Position numbers and translations under genes: made by a program. DNA of 64,000 bases from Brachypodius melanocephalos. Taxonomy: Eukaryota; Chordata; Aves; Passeriformes; Pycnonotidae. Below, piece after piece: positions 14,901 to 26,900 of this stretch. The notes beneath the pieces are model-generated. The model did no database searches. It worked only from the letters and a program-made list of their open reading frames with translations, and was not told the origin of the DNA. The stretch lies in contig VZSR01003807.1 in NCBI GenBank assembly GCA_013398615.1, positions 7,191,404 through 7,255,403 on the forward strand, read 5' to 3'. The stretch's first letter is position 1. Each line of letters starts with the position of its first letter.

Positions 14901-17900
14901 TCACGACTGAACTGATCCTTATTTAAAAAGTTACTGTGTATTTTCAAGAAAAATAAATTCTCAGACTGGTCATCCATTCAAACAGCTGTATATTGCTTTA
15001 CTTTAGAGACAGTGGTCACAAGACAATTAGCTTTTATAAAACTATGCCCAACTATTTGTTGAGAACACCTCAACATATCCTGTTAAGATATTTCATTTTT
15101 CAATTTAAAGTGTATCAGATGGCCCTAAACAGGCAGCAGTTTTCCTAATGCTGTCTGCTTATTCACGCTTTTGCTATCACAGCACTACTGATAAAGTGAG
15201 TGACAGATGCCTAAAAATTATGATGGAAGTGTGATAAGCCATATACAGGAATTGCAGGCTTACCTTTTGATGACAGCAATGACATTTTGTGCCTGAGAGT
15301 CCCCAAAAAGAGTGGAATTAAAATTTTATTTCTACACTTCAGATAAATGCAAAAAAAGTCATGACAGCTTACATAATTTAGGCCTCTTTAACATACTCAC
15401 ATTCAGATTTAGTAAAAATAAAATCAACTATATAAACTTACCTAAATCAGGCTTTAACTCAGTTGGCAAACTTAGCTTCCTGGACATCTTTGCTGAAAAG
15501 TGAAGTATATCTTTTTTTTAAAAAGAATAAACATAATTTTGCTGGTCCTTATTTGCTTCTTTCACAATATTTAATATATAATTGTTTATTACATTCATTG
15601 AGGTACTTTAAAGGATTCCACTAAAGCAGAGCCTCACTTCCTCAAGTGAGGGGTGCAAACTAAATCATGGAAGACAGCAAAATCCCTAAACACATAATCT
15701 TATGACCTTTGCTGAGCTTGATATCTCTTCAGGCAGGACTTAATGGATTGGATGAACTTGGCTTTGTCTCAACCTCAAGTTTTAACTCCTCAGGTGAGAG
15801 GTCAGAATTGCAAGGATGGGCACTGATTCTTAAAAATTTAAGATCCCATCCCCCTTTCTTATGCCCTACTTTCTGATCAAACCTGAAACATTTAAAATAG
15901 AAAAAAAAGAACTTGAACAGTAAAATTAATGCACATGTGTAAAAAGCTAATCACCTGAGAAAAAATCCACAGCCTTAGAAGAACGAAGACATTACAGAGA
16001 ATAATCATAAAATCAGCAGTATACAAACATTTGCAACACATTCAAAAAACCAGAAAGATTTTGATAATATTGCTCAAGTGAAAAACAGCACTTCAACTCA
16101 TCCCTGACTTAAAAATTCTTTTTATAGGAATGGAAATCTTGCAGTCCATTTAAACCACAGTACAATACAAACAAATGCTGCTAAAAAAATCACAAGTAAA
16201 GTCGTAGGCATACATATACCTTCCATATTTCTTTCAATAATTACTGGAGAAGGAATTATTTTGATATAGTTTATCTGTTAGACCAGGTCTACGCTCTAAA
16301 TTTATTTCCCAGCCACATGCTTCAGTTTTGATGTATTAAAAGTTCTTTATGATCTTGCAAGGGAAATACTTCTTTTCCTGAAGTAGATCCTGAGCATAGC
16401 CTCATAATCCTAGGAGTACCTTGTAATGGATACCACTCTAAGCAGCCTGAATCCTGCTGCTTTTCTGTTAAATATGAAGCCACCTCATTCTAATTATCAC
16501 TTTAACAGAAATCATTCCAATTTCTATATATCCTGAAGAACAGCATGTGACTTAAAGTTACTTCCATTCCTTCCAAAAGTGAAATACTTCACTGTATCAT
16601 CAATTATGCTCATCAATATTGCAAATGCTAGTTATCCGAATAGTTGAATGGTTTTATTCCTGTCATACATCATAAAAATTTGAGAACAAGACTCCAGAAA
16701 TAATCTTCTAATTTCCTTTATGTGTCAATGTTAAAAGTATGTTTGAATTAAATTGAAATTACTTACTCTCAGGCAGAAATGCTAATCACCTATTTTAGTG
16801 CAGGCTGAAACTGAAAAGGGCAGGGAAAAGCCTGACTACGTGTTTTCTACTCTAATCCTTGCATTAGCACTGGCAAATACCTAGCTTAATGGTGAAGCCA
16901 AAACTCATCTAAATCAGGTTTCTGCCAAGGCTTGCTTCCAAACAAGATCAACTCCCATTTCAGATCAGAGCTCAGAGATACAAACACAAAACCAGGGTAT
17001 ACAACAGCGCTGGTGACAACGAGCCCATCTTTTTGCTGTCAGCTTGAACCTAAATCATCTTCCAGAGAGATCATGAAATCTCATCTTGAACAGTGACTAA
17101 CAAGATGGGCATTCCTCATAGCACTTGTTTTCTCTGTTAGGCATTTAAATAATAAGAGCTGAGATACTGAACAAAACCTCAAGAAATAAAATCCTCAAAG
17201 CAGAAAATAACTGGAGCTATTTTTGCCTTATAACAGTTTTCACCATGTGTAAATACCTTAACCTATTTAACCAATTGAAGACCAGTACAGTCACTCTTGG
17301 CTTTTCAAACATTTAGCACAATCTTAACAACTGGGAGAAAACTGACAAAAACCCAAAAACCTCAAACAAACAAACAGAAGCAACAAAAACACAAAAAAGA
17401 CCCCAAAAACCAAAACAACAACAAAAAACACAAACAAAAACAAAACCCCCAAACAAACAAACAAAGATACAAGGTTTCAGATAATACTAAGTATAGGCAA
17501 ATGTGTTGGATTCTGAGAGCTGATCCAGTTTTAGCTTTTTGTTCCTTAGTGAAAGGCCAGCTGTGTGAACTAGGCTGGTAAGATAAAACAAATTTGTCAG
17601 ACAATTTTCAACACACACTGAACTATACCTCATTAATAGGACAAGAGGATACATGAATTGTTAAAAAGGATATCATTACTGGAAATTGTGAATTACTGTG
17701 CTATGCAAAAAACCCCCAACATTTCAAAACATATGTTAATGTGTCAGAAACCTCAATAATTCAAATGTAAATGAGAAATAAGAACCTATTCCAATAGCAA
17801 TGGTGCCATCTTGTGTTTAAAGAAAAAACTGCGTAAACATGTAGCAAGAAAATAGGAATATTTCACCAGCTAAGCCTTTTTTAATTAACATTACTCAGTA

Positions 17901-20900
17901 TAAAAAAAACCCTGCTTGTATTCACACTGGATTAAGTTTTACAATTTTTGATAAATTCAGGTTTTTTATGCCTCAGATGAAAACCAGCAACATGCTAGAT
18001 ACCCTGTACAAAGCAAAAGATACAAATCAGAACAATGGAAGATGGAGGATGGAGATCTACAAGAGAGCATTCAGTGTCAGGCTTTTCACTCTGGCTGTAC
18101 AGCAGGGCAGAGGTGATGCTGACTGCTCCTGCTGCACGTGGCTGACTTCAAGTAATAGCTGTCATATCAGAGTTCAGTATCTCTCTTGGGGCTGGTGGCT
18201 GTTGCAGCATTACAGCCCAGACTGGTGCGAGACAAGGACACAGAGGTCAGGGAGCTGCTCCTGGCACACTGCTGCTCAAGGCAACAGCGACTGCTGTGCC
18301 TGGGTTTAGACCTACATTTAATATTTCTCTGAATTAGAAAACCTAGAGTAATACACAGGTGCACACACACATTCTGTGAATATATATAATTAGGTATCAT
18401 ATTAGAGAACTGTCCAAACCCATGGATTCTTGGAGATTTCTCACAGGTCAGGCTTGGGAAGGTAGGTGTTAAAATATGAAAGATTGCCTTTCCTTAACAT
18501 GTTAGGTGTCAGTATAGCAGGAACAACCTTCAATTCAATGAAGAAAACCTGAAGCCTGAGAAGGCTTCTCAATAGGAAGCTTTGGCTTAGAAGTAACAGC
18601 TACATTTCATTTGCAGTGGGTCGTCCTGAGCTGATAATTTAAAATGTATAGCACATCAGTTTGAAAGCTATACAGTGATTTCTCCTCCACTCCTTTTATT
18701 TTAAAATAAAATTCTAAAGATTATAAAGGAGACATTTGTCTTGGGCTTTGATATCCAAGAGAACAGCTTAAGAAGCCTACTTCATATAACATCACATGAG
18801 AAATAATTAAGCAGCTTAGAATTTGCTAGAGGTACCAAAGCCCCCAAAGTGAAATATTTACATTACCAATTAACAAATGTTGAAATCTCTTAATTTCAAG
18901 AAAAACATGTAGTTGGATACATCCAAGATTAGAACAAAGTATTAAAAACAAATTGAAAGAAATGATCTTTGACATTAGGGCAAATAAGAACTTATTATGA
19001 ACATCTTAAAATTTGATGAGATGAAAACAGCATTAATGGTCAATTATTATAGCAATGTTTGAAAAATTTAGGTATACACTTAGAATGCAAGAAATGCGAG
19101 AGAAAACTTTGTCAGTACTAACAGCAGGGATTATAAAAGTTTGGAATTAAGTCTACTCTGTTTAAGTCTGTCTACTAACAATGTTTGCAATTATTTTAAA
19201 ATTTATAAAGTGCAGGAAATAAGACCAATTTTCCTGAGAAGTGTTTGACATGTAGGCTACTAGAACAGTTACAGAGGTTTTTAAATCTACCATATTTTGC
19301 AGGCACCTTTTCTAAAGATATTTCCAGAAATGGTTGTTACATCTTAACTTCCAACACAATTTGTAGCTATAGTATTTAATCATCTGTATCTCTTCATGCC
19401 AAATACTCAACTAACCAAATTATGATTAAACAGCTGAAGATTTTGCTTCCACTGAAGTTAGATCCCAATGTCTTTCCATAAAAATGACACAGACTTAGAA
19501 AATAAGTACTTCCTACTAATTCTTCTTTCTGTAGTATACTTCTGCATATTACTTCACAGCATATTGTTACACATCCAAATACGTGACATTTATAAGAGAA
19601 TGGGCTGGGTTCAATACAGGCCACAGCAATTCCTAAAATTTCTAGAAACGCTGAGTTAAATCAAGTATCTCAATATCTCCAACAATTAACTATAATTTTT
19701 TTAAGGTTCATATTTGAATAAAAAGGAAACATGACCTAAAAGCAATACATTCACAACGGGTCTTTAACTTGATCCATTCCTTAGCACAGAGGATTCACAG
19801 TTGAGTATTTAAAAGAAAACAACAAACCAGAGCAACTCATCAAAATGTTGGTGCATGAAGCATTTGCAGATTGTTTTACTTGGGCTATTGTTTCAGTTTT
19901 ACATGGTTTTTTGATCCTCTCACCAATCACAGAAACCTTGTTTGTTACTGTCACTAATTACAGAGTTCTGTAGAAATAACAACGCTCTATATCAGTTGCA
20001 ACAAATGGATAATGTGTGTGTGATGCTACCACCTTGCAGCCCTACCACTGAAATGAAATTACTTCACACTTTGCTAGCAGTATTCCCTTGCTCCCTGTTC
20101 CCATGTGACAAATACAGCAGTGATATTAACAGCAACTGAAGTTACCAATGCAAATGATTTTAATTCTGTTTCGCACCACATTTAGCAGGCTGTATTTCAC
20201 ACATTGACAAAGAATGGAAAAAACTTGAACTGATTGATCTGTGTGCCAGTGCAGAGAGCTATGACCATGCCATATACATCAAATACATCAAATTCATCCC
20301 TGAGAACACGGTTGATGGCAATTTGTTTCATACAACACTGTGATGATAATGACAGTGACATATTTTACACAACTCATTGTCCATGCACATTTGGTTGTCA
20401 ATTCGCTTTAAAACAAGGAAAGGCAAAAACATGCAACTATTAACACAGAAAAGGTGTTTTATTTACATGAAGGAGCTTAGAATGGAAGTTCAGAAAAAGC
20501 TTGAATAAGAATGCCAGATAAGCTATAGAAAACATGGTAGCGAAACAACCACATTCAGTAAACAGCAAATCAGTCAAAACTAGGAAAATGCAAAATAAAT
20601 AATTATCTTTAAGCTTCCAATAAACTGTGCAAATTACACAAATCACAGTATAGCTTAGGCCCTGAAGAATGCATTGCTTATAAATAAATGTTTTGCTTTT
20701 TTTAGCTGTGAAAAACATTCCTAATACTCTCAGTTGAAAGGCTTCCAGCTGAAACAGATGTGAATGGCTCTATAGAATCCTCATTAGCATACTTTATTAA
20801 TGCTCTAACATAACTCTTTGAAAAGAAGTTAAAACAAAAAAAAAGGAGGTCACAGTCAGTCAAATTTTCCATGTGTTTTGCATGTCTTATGTTCAAAAGA

Positions 20901-23900
20901 GACAAAAAGGAAACATTACCTCAAGAGACATTGATATAAAATGCACAAGATCAGGTGCTGTTTTTCCTCAACCTGAACATTAGGTTCTAGTTACCCTGAA
21001 TTTCCTTTAGGGGAATATATTGATGCTCATGTAAAAGACAATTTATTTTTAATTACAGATGAATTCACGTAATGTGTTATTGACAGCCATTTGTTTTCTT
21101 GCCTTATATTCAGACTTTTGCTGCCCCAATATACACTTACCCTGCCATTTCTGATGTCATTGCAAGAAGGTCTCAACACAGAGTAAAAACATGCCCTTTG
21201 TGCAGTACTTTCTCATTCTGCACCTCAAATTTCAAGGATTACTTTGTCATACTCCTGTTTGTCTCCCTGAATTTTGAATAATTCTTCCTCTCAAATACTG
21301 AACTGATGAAAGGGATTCATATTTTTGGATAAAACTTAAATTGCCAAACAGAAAAACCAAAGGGAGACTTCAGGAAAAGGAATCTCTTCCACCCCAGTGT
21401 TAAGATATGCTTCCATACAACCTGTGAAATAGTAGCTTAGCAACTAGTTTTACTATATAATTTCAACCTAAACTGACTGAAGAGATAAAATTAAATCATC
21501 CTACAATGATATACTAATTTGCTAAATGAAAACAAAATGAACATTAGCAAAGTGTTTCTGCAATGAAAGTAACCACATCCCAGTTAAGGAAGAAGAGTCC
21601 CCAGGATAAATCATACATTTATGATTGCTTTCATTTATTTAATGAGCCAGTTGTCAGAAGCAGAGTTATTTCCATTCTAGCCACTAAAGGGTTCAATCTA
21701 CCTTCATACAACATATCCCAAGGCAATTCTGTTGCCAAATTAACATACAAGTCTGAAGCTGGTAGGGTATTTTGTCACTGTTGGATGCAGAAAAGTAGAG
21801 AGTTCTGGAACAGCAGTGGGGTATACTAATACATACAAGCCAGTCCTCTTCAAATGAATAAATGAAACCATCATAGTACCTCTTTCTTGACCACAGCCAT
21901 ATAAAAATCTGACCATATGGCTACGAATACAATATATAAAAAAGAAATGGTATCAGCCATATGTTCCCAAAACCAGCATACCTTTGCAGAAGCAGTGGAA
22001 TCATGTTGTGACTTGCATAGACTGAACTCTTACTATGTAGCAGAATTTCACCCATCCGCAAAAAACAGAAGTGCAATTGTAAAATCAGAGAATTTAAAAC
22101 ACCAATATCCTTGATTTTTTAAATTATTGTGCCCAGTGTATTTCATACAGAATCAGCCCATAGAATTACCAATTAGCATAAAGAATGAAAAAATTAATAA
22201 CATAATGCATTGAAATTTGACTGTTATTTTGCCTTTTATTTGCTGCTGGGTTAGTGCGGCATAGAGTAAGGCACCGGATTAGAAAGAGTAGAATTTTTCT
22301 AGTTCCTACCTATGTCATTGGTTACCATCTTGGAAAACTTTCTGCTTTTGGTCTTCACTGTAAATAATATTTTAATAAAAAAAAAAAAATCAATCTAAGT
22401 GTATCAAAAGGTGAACTGAAGAAAAAATAAGACTAAACAAAATAAAAATACTGTACCCTTTTCTATAAAATTATTCATTTTTTGTTCATCATCAGAATTG
22501 TTTGGTGAACCAGAACCTACAAGTGGAGACAGAATGAAATGGATACACGTTTGACATGAATGAAGGGGATATATCTTTGACACAAAAATCAATGTATATT
22601 AATACATATAAAATATACATATATTATACAATATAAATGATAACATATAAAATATACATATATTATACAATATATGTATACATATATTAAACAAAATAAA
22701 GTACAAGCTCTGAGTTTAACAAAGATACAAAGAAAATATCAAATACTGTTATTGATATTCTCTGTAGCTGTACTAGATATTATAAAGTACAAATTATTTT
22801 GGCATGATAGAATTATGCCAGATTGGAATTAGCCACGAAAATTATAATGCAAGGTACAACGCTGCACATTGCAGAGAGTTTATTGCTAGAAATAATTCCC
22901 TCATTGAACAAATGTTTACACTGAATAATTAAATGGCTCTACTGATCATTGCTCCAGACACAGAGATCAGCCTAATTTATGATTCACAAAACACAGCTGT
23001 AACAATAAACAGAAGTTCTATAAATCTGTTTGGTGTTTTGGTTTTTTTTTTCTTTTCCCAATGCCGTAAATCACTGTTGGACCACAGTTCTTCAACTGCT
23101 CTGCAGACAACTCTGATCCAATACTGCCACCTGGATTTTTCTGTATCCCAACCCTGAAAAACTGATCGTGGCAACAGACCACAACTTCAGGCTTACTATT
23201 GTCACGAAATTAAAACATTGGCAGGAAATTAAAACAATTCATCTAAAATTTTTTAAATTTAATTCAGTTTTATATTGTGGAAGTGTAAAATCAGAATAGA
23301 ATACAAACAGTTTGGCACTTCTGAAGAGAAAACCTTGACAGTTTAAATGCTGTACAATGTTTTAGGCTAGATAAATGCTCCCAGAGTCTAAGTCTATTAC
23401 TGCTTGACATCTACAGAAATAGCAGGAGGTAAGATTACTCCTCCTGCATTTTCACAGTATTTCTATAGTTCTGTGTTATTGAAACTGTAGGATACTCTCC
23501 CAAATTGCAGAGGCAGGTAGTCCCTTTCAGTCCTCTCATCTCTATAACCACCCACTGGAGAAAGTCTAATGGAAGTTACCTTCTCCTTCTCTTTACTTGG
23601 ACATGGAAAGGTGGATTTGAGCAACTCCAGACTTCAGTCCAAACAGTGACTGGTCTCTTTTAGAGATCACATTGTAACAATGAAAGCCAATAAGGCATTC
23701 AATTGCCAATCCCATCCTCTAATCTTTGGGCTAGTAACATGCAAACATTTTGTGTTTGTATATTTTCCTCTTAACTAGTAAGCCTCTAGCCTGCAAAAAG
23801 TTTGCTTAAATTTAGCCTCCATCCTTCTTCTCACATTTGCCAATACTCTGCAGCAAATTTCTCAAAAAGGTCCTCTCTTACCTCTGAAAGCTAAATGCCA

Positions 23901-26900
23901 CTTTCAAGCTTGTTTTCAGTCTTGTGCTTTTGCCCAGATAAGATATAAAACTCAAACCAAATCTAAGGAATTGCAGTTCTTCTCTGTTCACAAACGACAA
24001 CAAATTATTTCCATACCAGGGTGGTGCATCCAAGATTTTTTTCAAAGGGAAAGTTGAAAGGTCTACCATAAGCTTCACCTCATTCACTGCCAGCAGAGGA
24101 CAGAATTGAGGGAAGCAAGGCACAGTCCAACCTCACTACTAAAAGTTTCTGTTTTGCAGGAGAATGGAACAGTTACATTCCACCTCTATCTTTTGTCCAT
24201 TCACTATTCTTGGTACTTTTGACATTATTTTTAAACCTTCTTCAGCTCACACTCAACTCCTGCTCACACTCAACTCACACAAGCAGGAGGAAGTTAGGGC
24301 AAGCTAACTGTTAAATTTATGGAAATTTTAGTTTATGAAAAACTTAATTTGCATCTTTGGACTTGCCTTCCTTGCACTGTTGTGGAAGTGGAGAATTGAG
24401 TTTTACTCTACTTCAACACCCAACTATGAAAGAAACCCTCTTATTTAAACTTGACAGTGTTTTAAGTGGTACAAGTTAGGAGTTGTTTGGGCTGACATTT
24501 AGGGGGATTCTGGAGCAGAGGGAAAAAAGAATACACACTGAAGGTTATGATTCATTAGCTGTTCATTGCAGACATCTTATAGCAGTGCACCAGAACCTAG
24601 ATTTAGCCCAGACTTGTAAGGTGGGTCAAATTCAAATACCGCAGTGAATTGATAACTATGCTCAACCTCGACAGACAAAGGATTTACTGCAACCGCAGCA
24701 ATGCATGGCAAATTGTTTACAGGCATTGGTCTCAATTTGTAAAAAATGAAATAGGAAACATGCACTTTATTCTCAACACTATAAAAATGCTTTTGTTATA
24801 AACTACATTGAAGTTGGTGACTTCAGCATGCCAATACTTAGGAACACAGATTTGTCATGAAATCCCATCTTCAGACTTTTAATTAAAATTCACAGCCAGG
24901 TTTTGCTTTAATTATAAATAAATCAAATTTACTCTAAGAAAGAGCTAGCAAAAATGAAAATGACACTGATTGATCTAGGGGAGTGTTTGGCACAATTTAA
25001 AATGAACATCAAAAGACAATTGTTAAATCAGAAATTAAAATTTATGTTAAAATTTCCACTGGAGTTACAAACACAATGTCTTGGTTTCTTATACTTTCAA
25101 TGTGGCTTTGAAAGATACAGGCTACAATAGAAAAGGAATCTCTCTTTAGACTCCCATCTTGATCGGCATTTTACACTACATACTACTTTAGGTGCTTCAT
25201 TTAAATTTGCAGTTGAGTCCTCTAACCTTGAGTAATTCTGAACGAAAAAAAATGACATCTTCAAAAGTTCTCACAGCAATAAGTAAAGATAAGTGACAAT
25301 TTTCAGCCACTGCAAAAACAAGTCACTCTAATACTATACATTGACATGCATTATTAAGTATTTACAAGGTTATAGCCTCAATTAGCCAATATTAAAATAA
25401 TAAATTCTTGAAGGTTTCATTTAAATTATTCACATACAGCAGCAGCAACTGAAAAAGTAAAAAAAAAAAAAAAAAAAAAAAAGAGGGTGCAAAAGGAGGA
25501 GTATTAAGTATGGAACTCCTACTTTTTTAGGATGCTGGTTTCTGAAGACCTCTGATTCCACAGAAAAGTAGTAATTTGCCATTTATAGGAAGCAGAAGTA
25601 AACTTGCTTAGAAATAATGTCTACCACTTTTGAGGAATACAAAACACAGTCACACGAACAATTACAGGAATTTGTGCATCTCTCGTGAATGCTTCAAAAT
25701 TCCATTGTGCAGTATGTTCCCTGAGGCATAAATACTTCAGCTTGTATCTCTCTTCAATCATCTTTATGACATATTCCTATTGCATCTCTTAAGTCAGCCT
25801 TGTTTTAAAAACACAGCTGTGCAACATGGCAAAATTTATGACAGCTCCAACAATTTGTGAGAGGACAACAGGTTTTATACAATTACTTAACTAGTAAGTG
25901 TTAATGTAATGCATCCATCTTCTGGGAAAATAAGAATCTGAAAAGTTGTAATTACCTGATGTGGGTGATTTACAGCGGTCTTCTGGCACCACCGTACCTT
26001 CGTTTATATCACAAAGACCTGCTGAAACACAAAACCAGTGTATTATAAATATAGTTCCCATTCTATTTTTACTTCCACTGCAGTCAGGAATTTCATTTCT
26101 TATTAGAGACAAACAAGCCAGTTGTGATAGAATGTCTGTTACTTTTTTTTTTACATTACCCACAGTAACTGTGGAGTCACTTCTTCCTACAATAGTTTTC
26201 TTTGCAAAATACACTCTCTCAATAAATTTCAGTGAAAATCACTATATTTTCAGATAGACAGAGTTATCAGAACAGTTAATTATTTACATGCTACCTATAT
26301 ATAAAGCACAAACAATTTGTTTTGAAAAAAATCAGAGTTATATTAAAAATGTAACAGCAAAAGAAAATCATGTAAAAGAGGGTCTTGAAGATTACAAACA
26401 CACGATGGGTAAAACTATAGTGCCTTTTTTCAAACTACTTTTCCACTGTTAAAATGATATGCCTTGTATTTGCCAATTTGTATTGCCAAGTTAATTTTCC
26501 AGAAAAACTCCTTATTGGTATCACTTAGAGAATTCAGGTCTTAAGGTGTTTAGATAGGTGTTCTCCTTTACATGGAGGAATTTCACTAAGTTTCTTAAAT
26601 CATCACATCATCAATTTGAATGACTACAGTATGTTAGCATCTGAAAGCTAATTCCTTTCATCCCAGTAAAGGAAATAAAACCTAGTCATACACAGTCAGA
26701 TGCAAAAGATGGAAGCTGCCTCAAAATGGTCCTAAATATTATTTCACTGCACAAATTAAAAGTATACAAGAGTTTTTTCTATTTTCCTTTTTGACACGAA
26801 ATTGCTGTTAAGACTACCCACAACTAAGAGAAGTGCATTTAGTTGATATTTTAAGGTTAATAATGCATCTTCATGTTTATACCATGAAATTTTCCTACAG

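Larger units (their letters stand above)
11410..15441 (-). other. STXBP5: Intron E18-E19 (4.0 kb)
   Basis: Phase 1. Holds a possible CR1 3'-end remnant (about 14265-14525), a GC-richer block (14580-14830) and a 29-nt exon-like segment (15264-15292). The rest is AT-rich sequence without recognised features. Confidence 0.9.
15493..22309 (-). other. STXBP5: Intron E17-E18 (6.8 kb)
   Basis: Phase 1, GTAGGA donor. Contains a C/A-rich low-complexity tract (17340-17466) and a GC-richer block (about 18100-18310). Otherwise AT-rich with nothing recognised. Confidence 0.9.
22517..25955 (-). other. STXBP5: Intron E15-E16 (3.4 kb)
   Basis: Phase 1, GTAATT donor. Contains the AT-rich tandem repeat beside E16 (22601-22690) and a 24-base A-run at 25459-25482 (U-run in the transcript). 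A short direct repeat (gctcacactcaactc, two copies) lies at about 24245-24280. Confidence 0.9.

Noticed and set aside
24245..24280. Short direct repeat gctcacactcaactc
   Set aside because: Two small copies with no wider structure; ordinary slippage.
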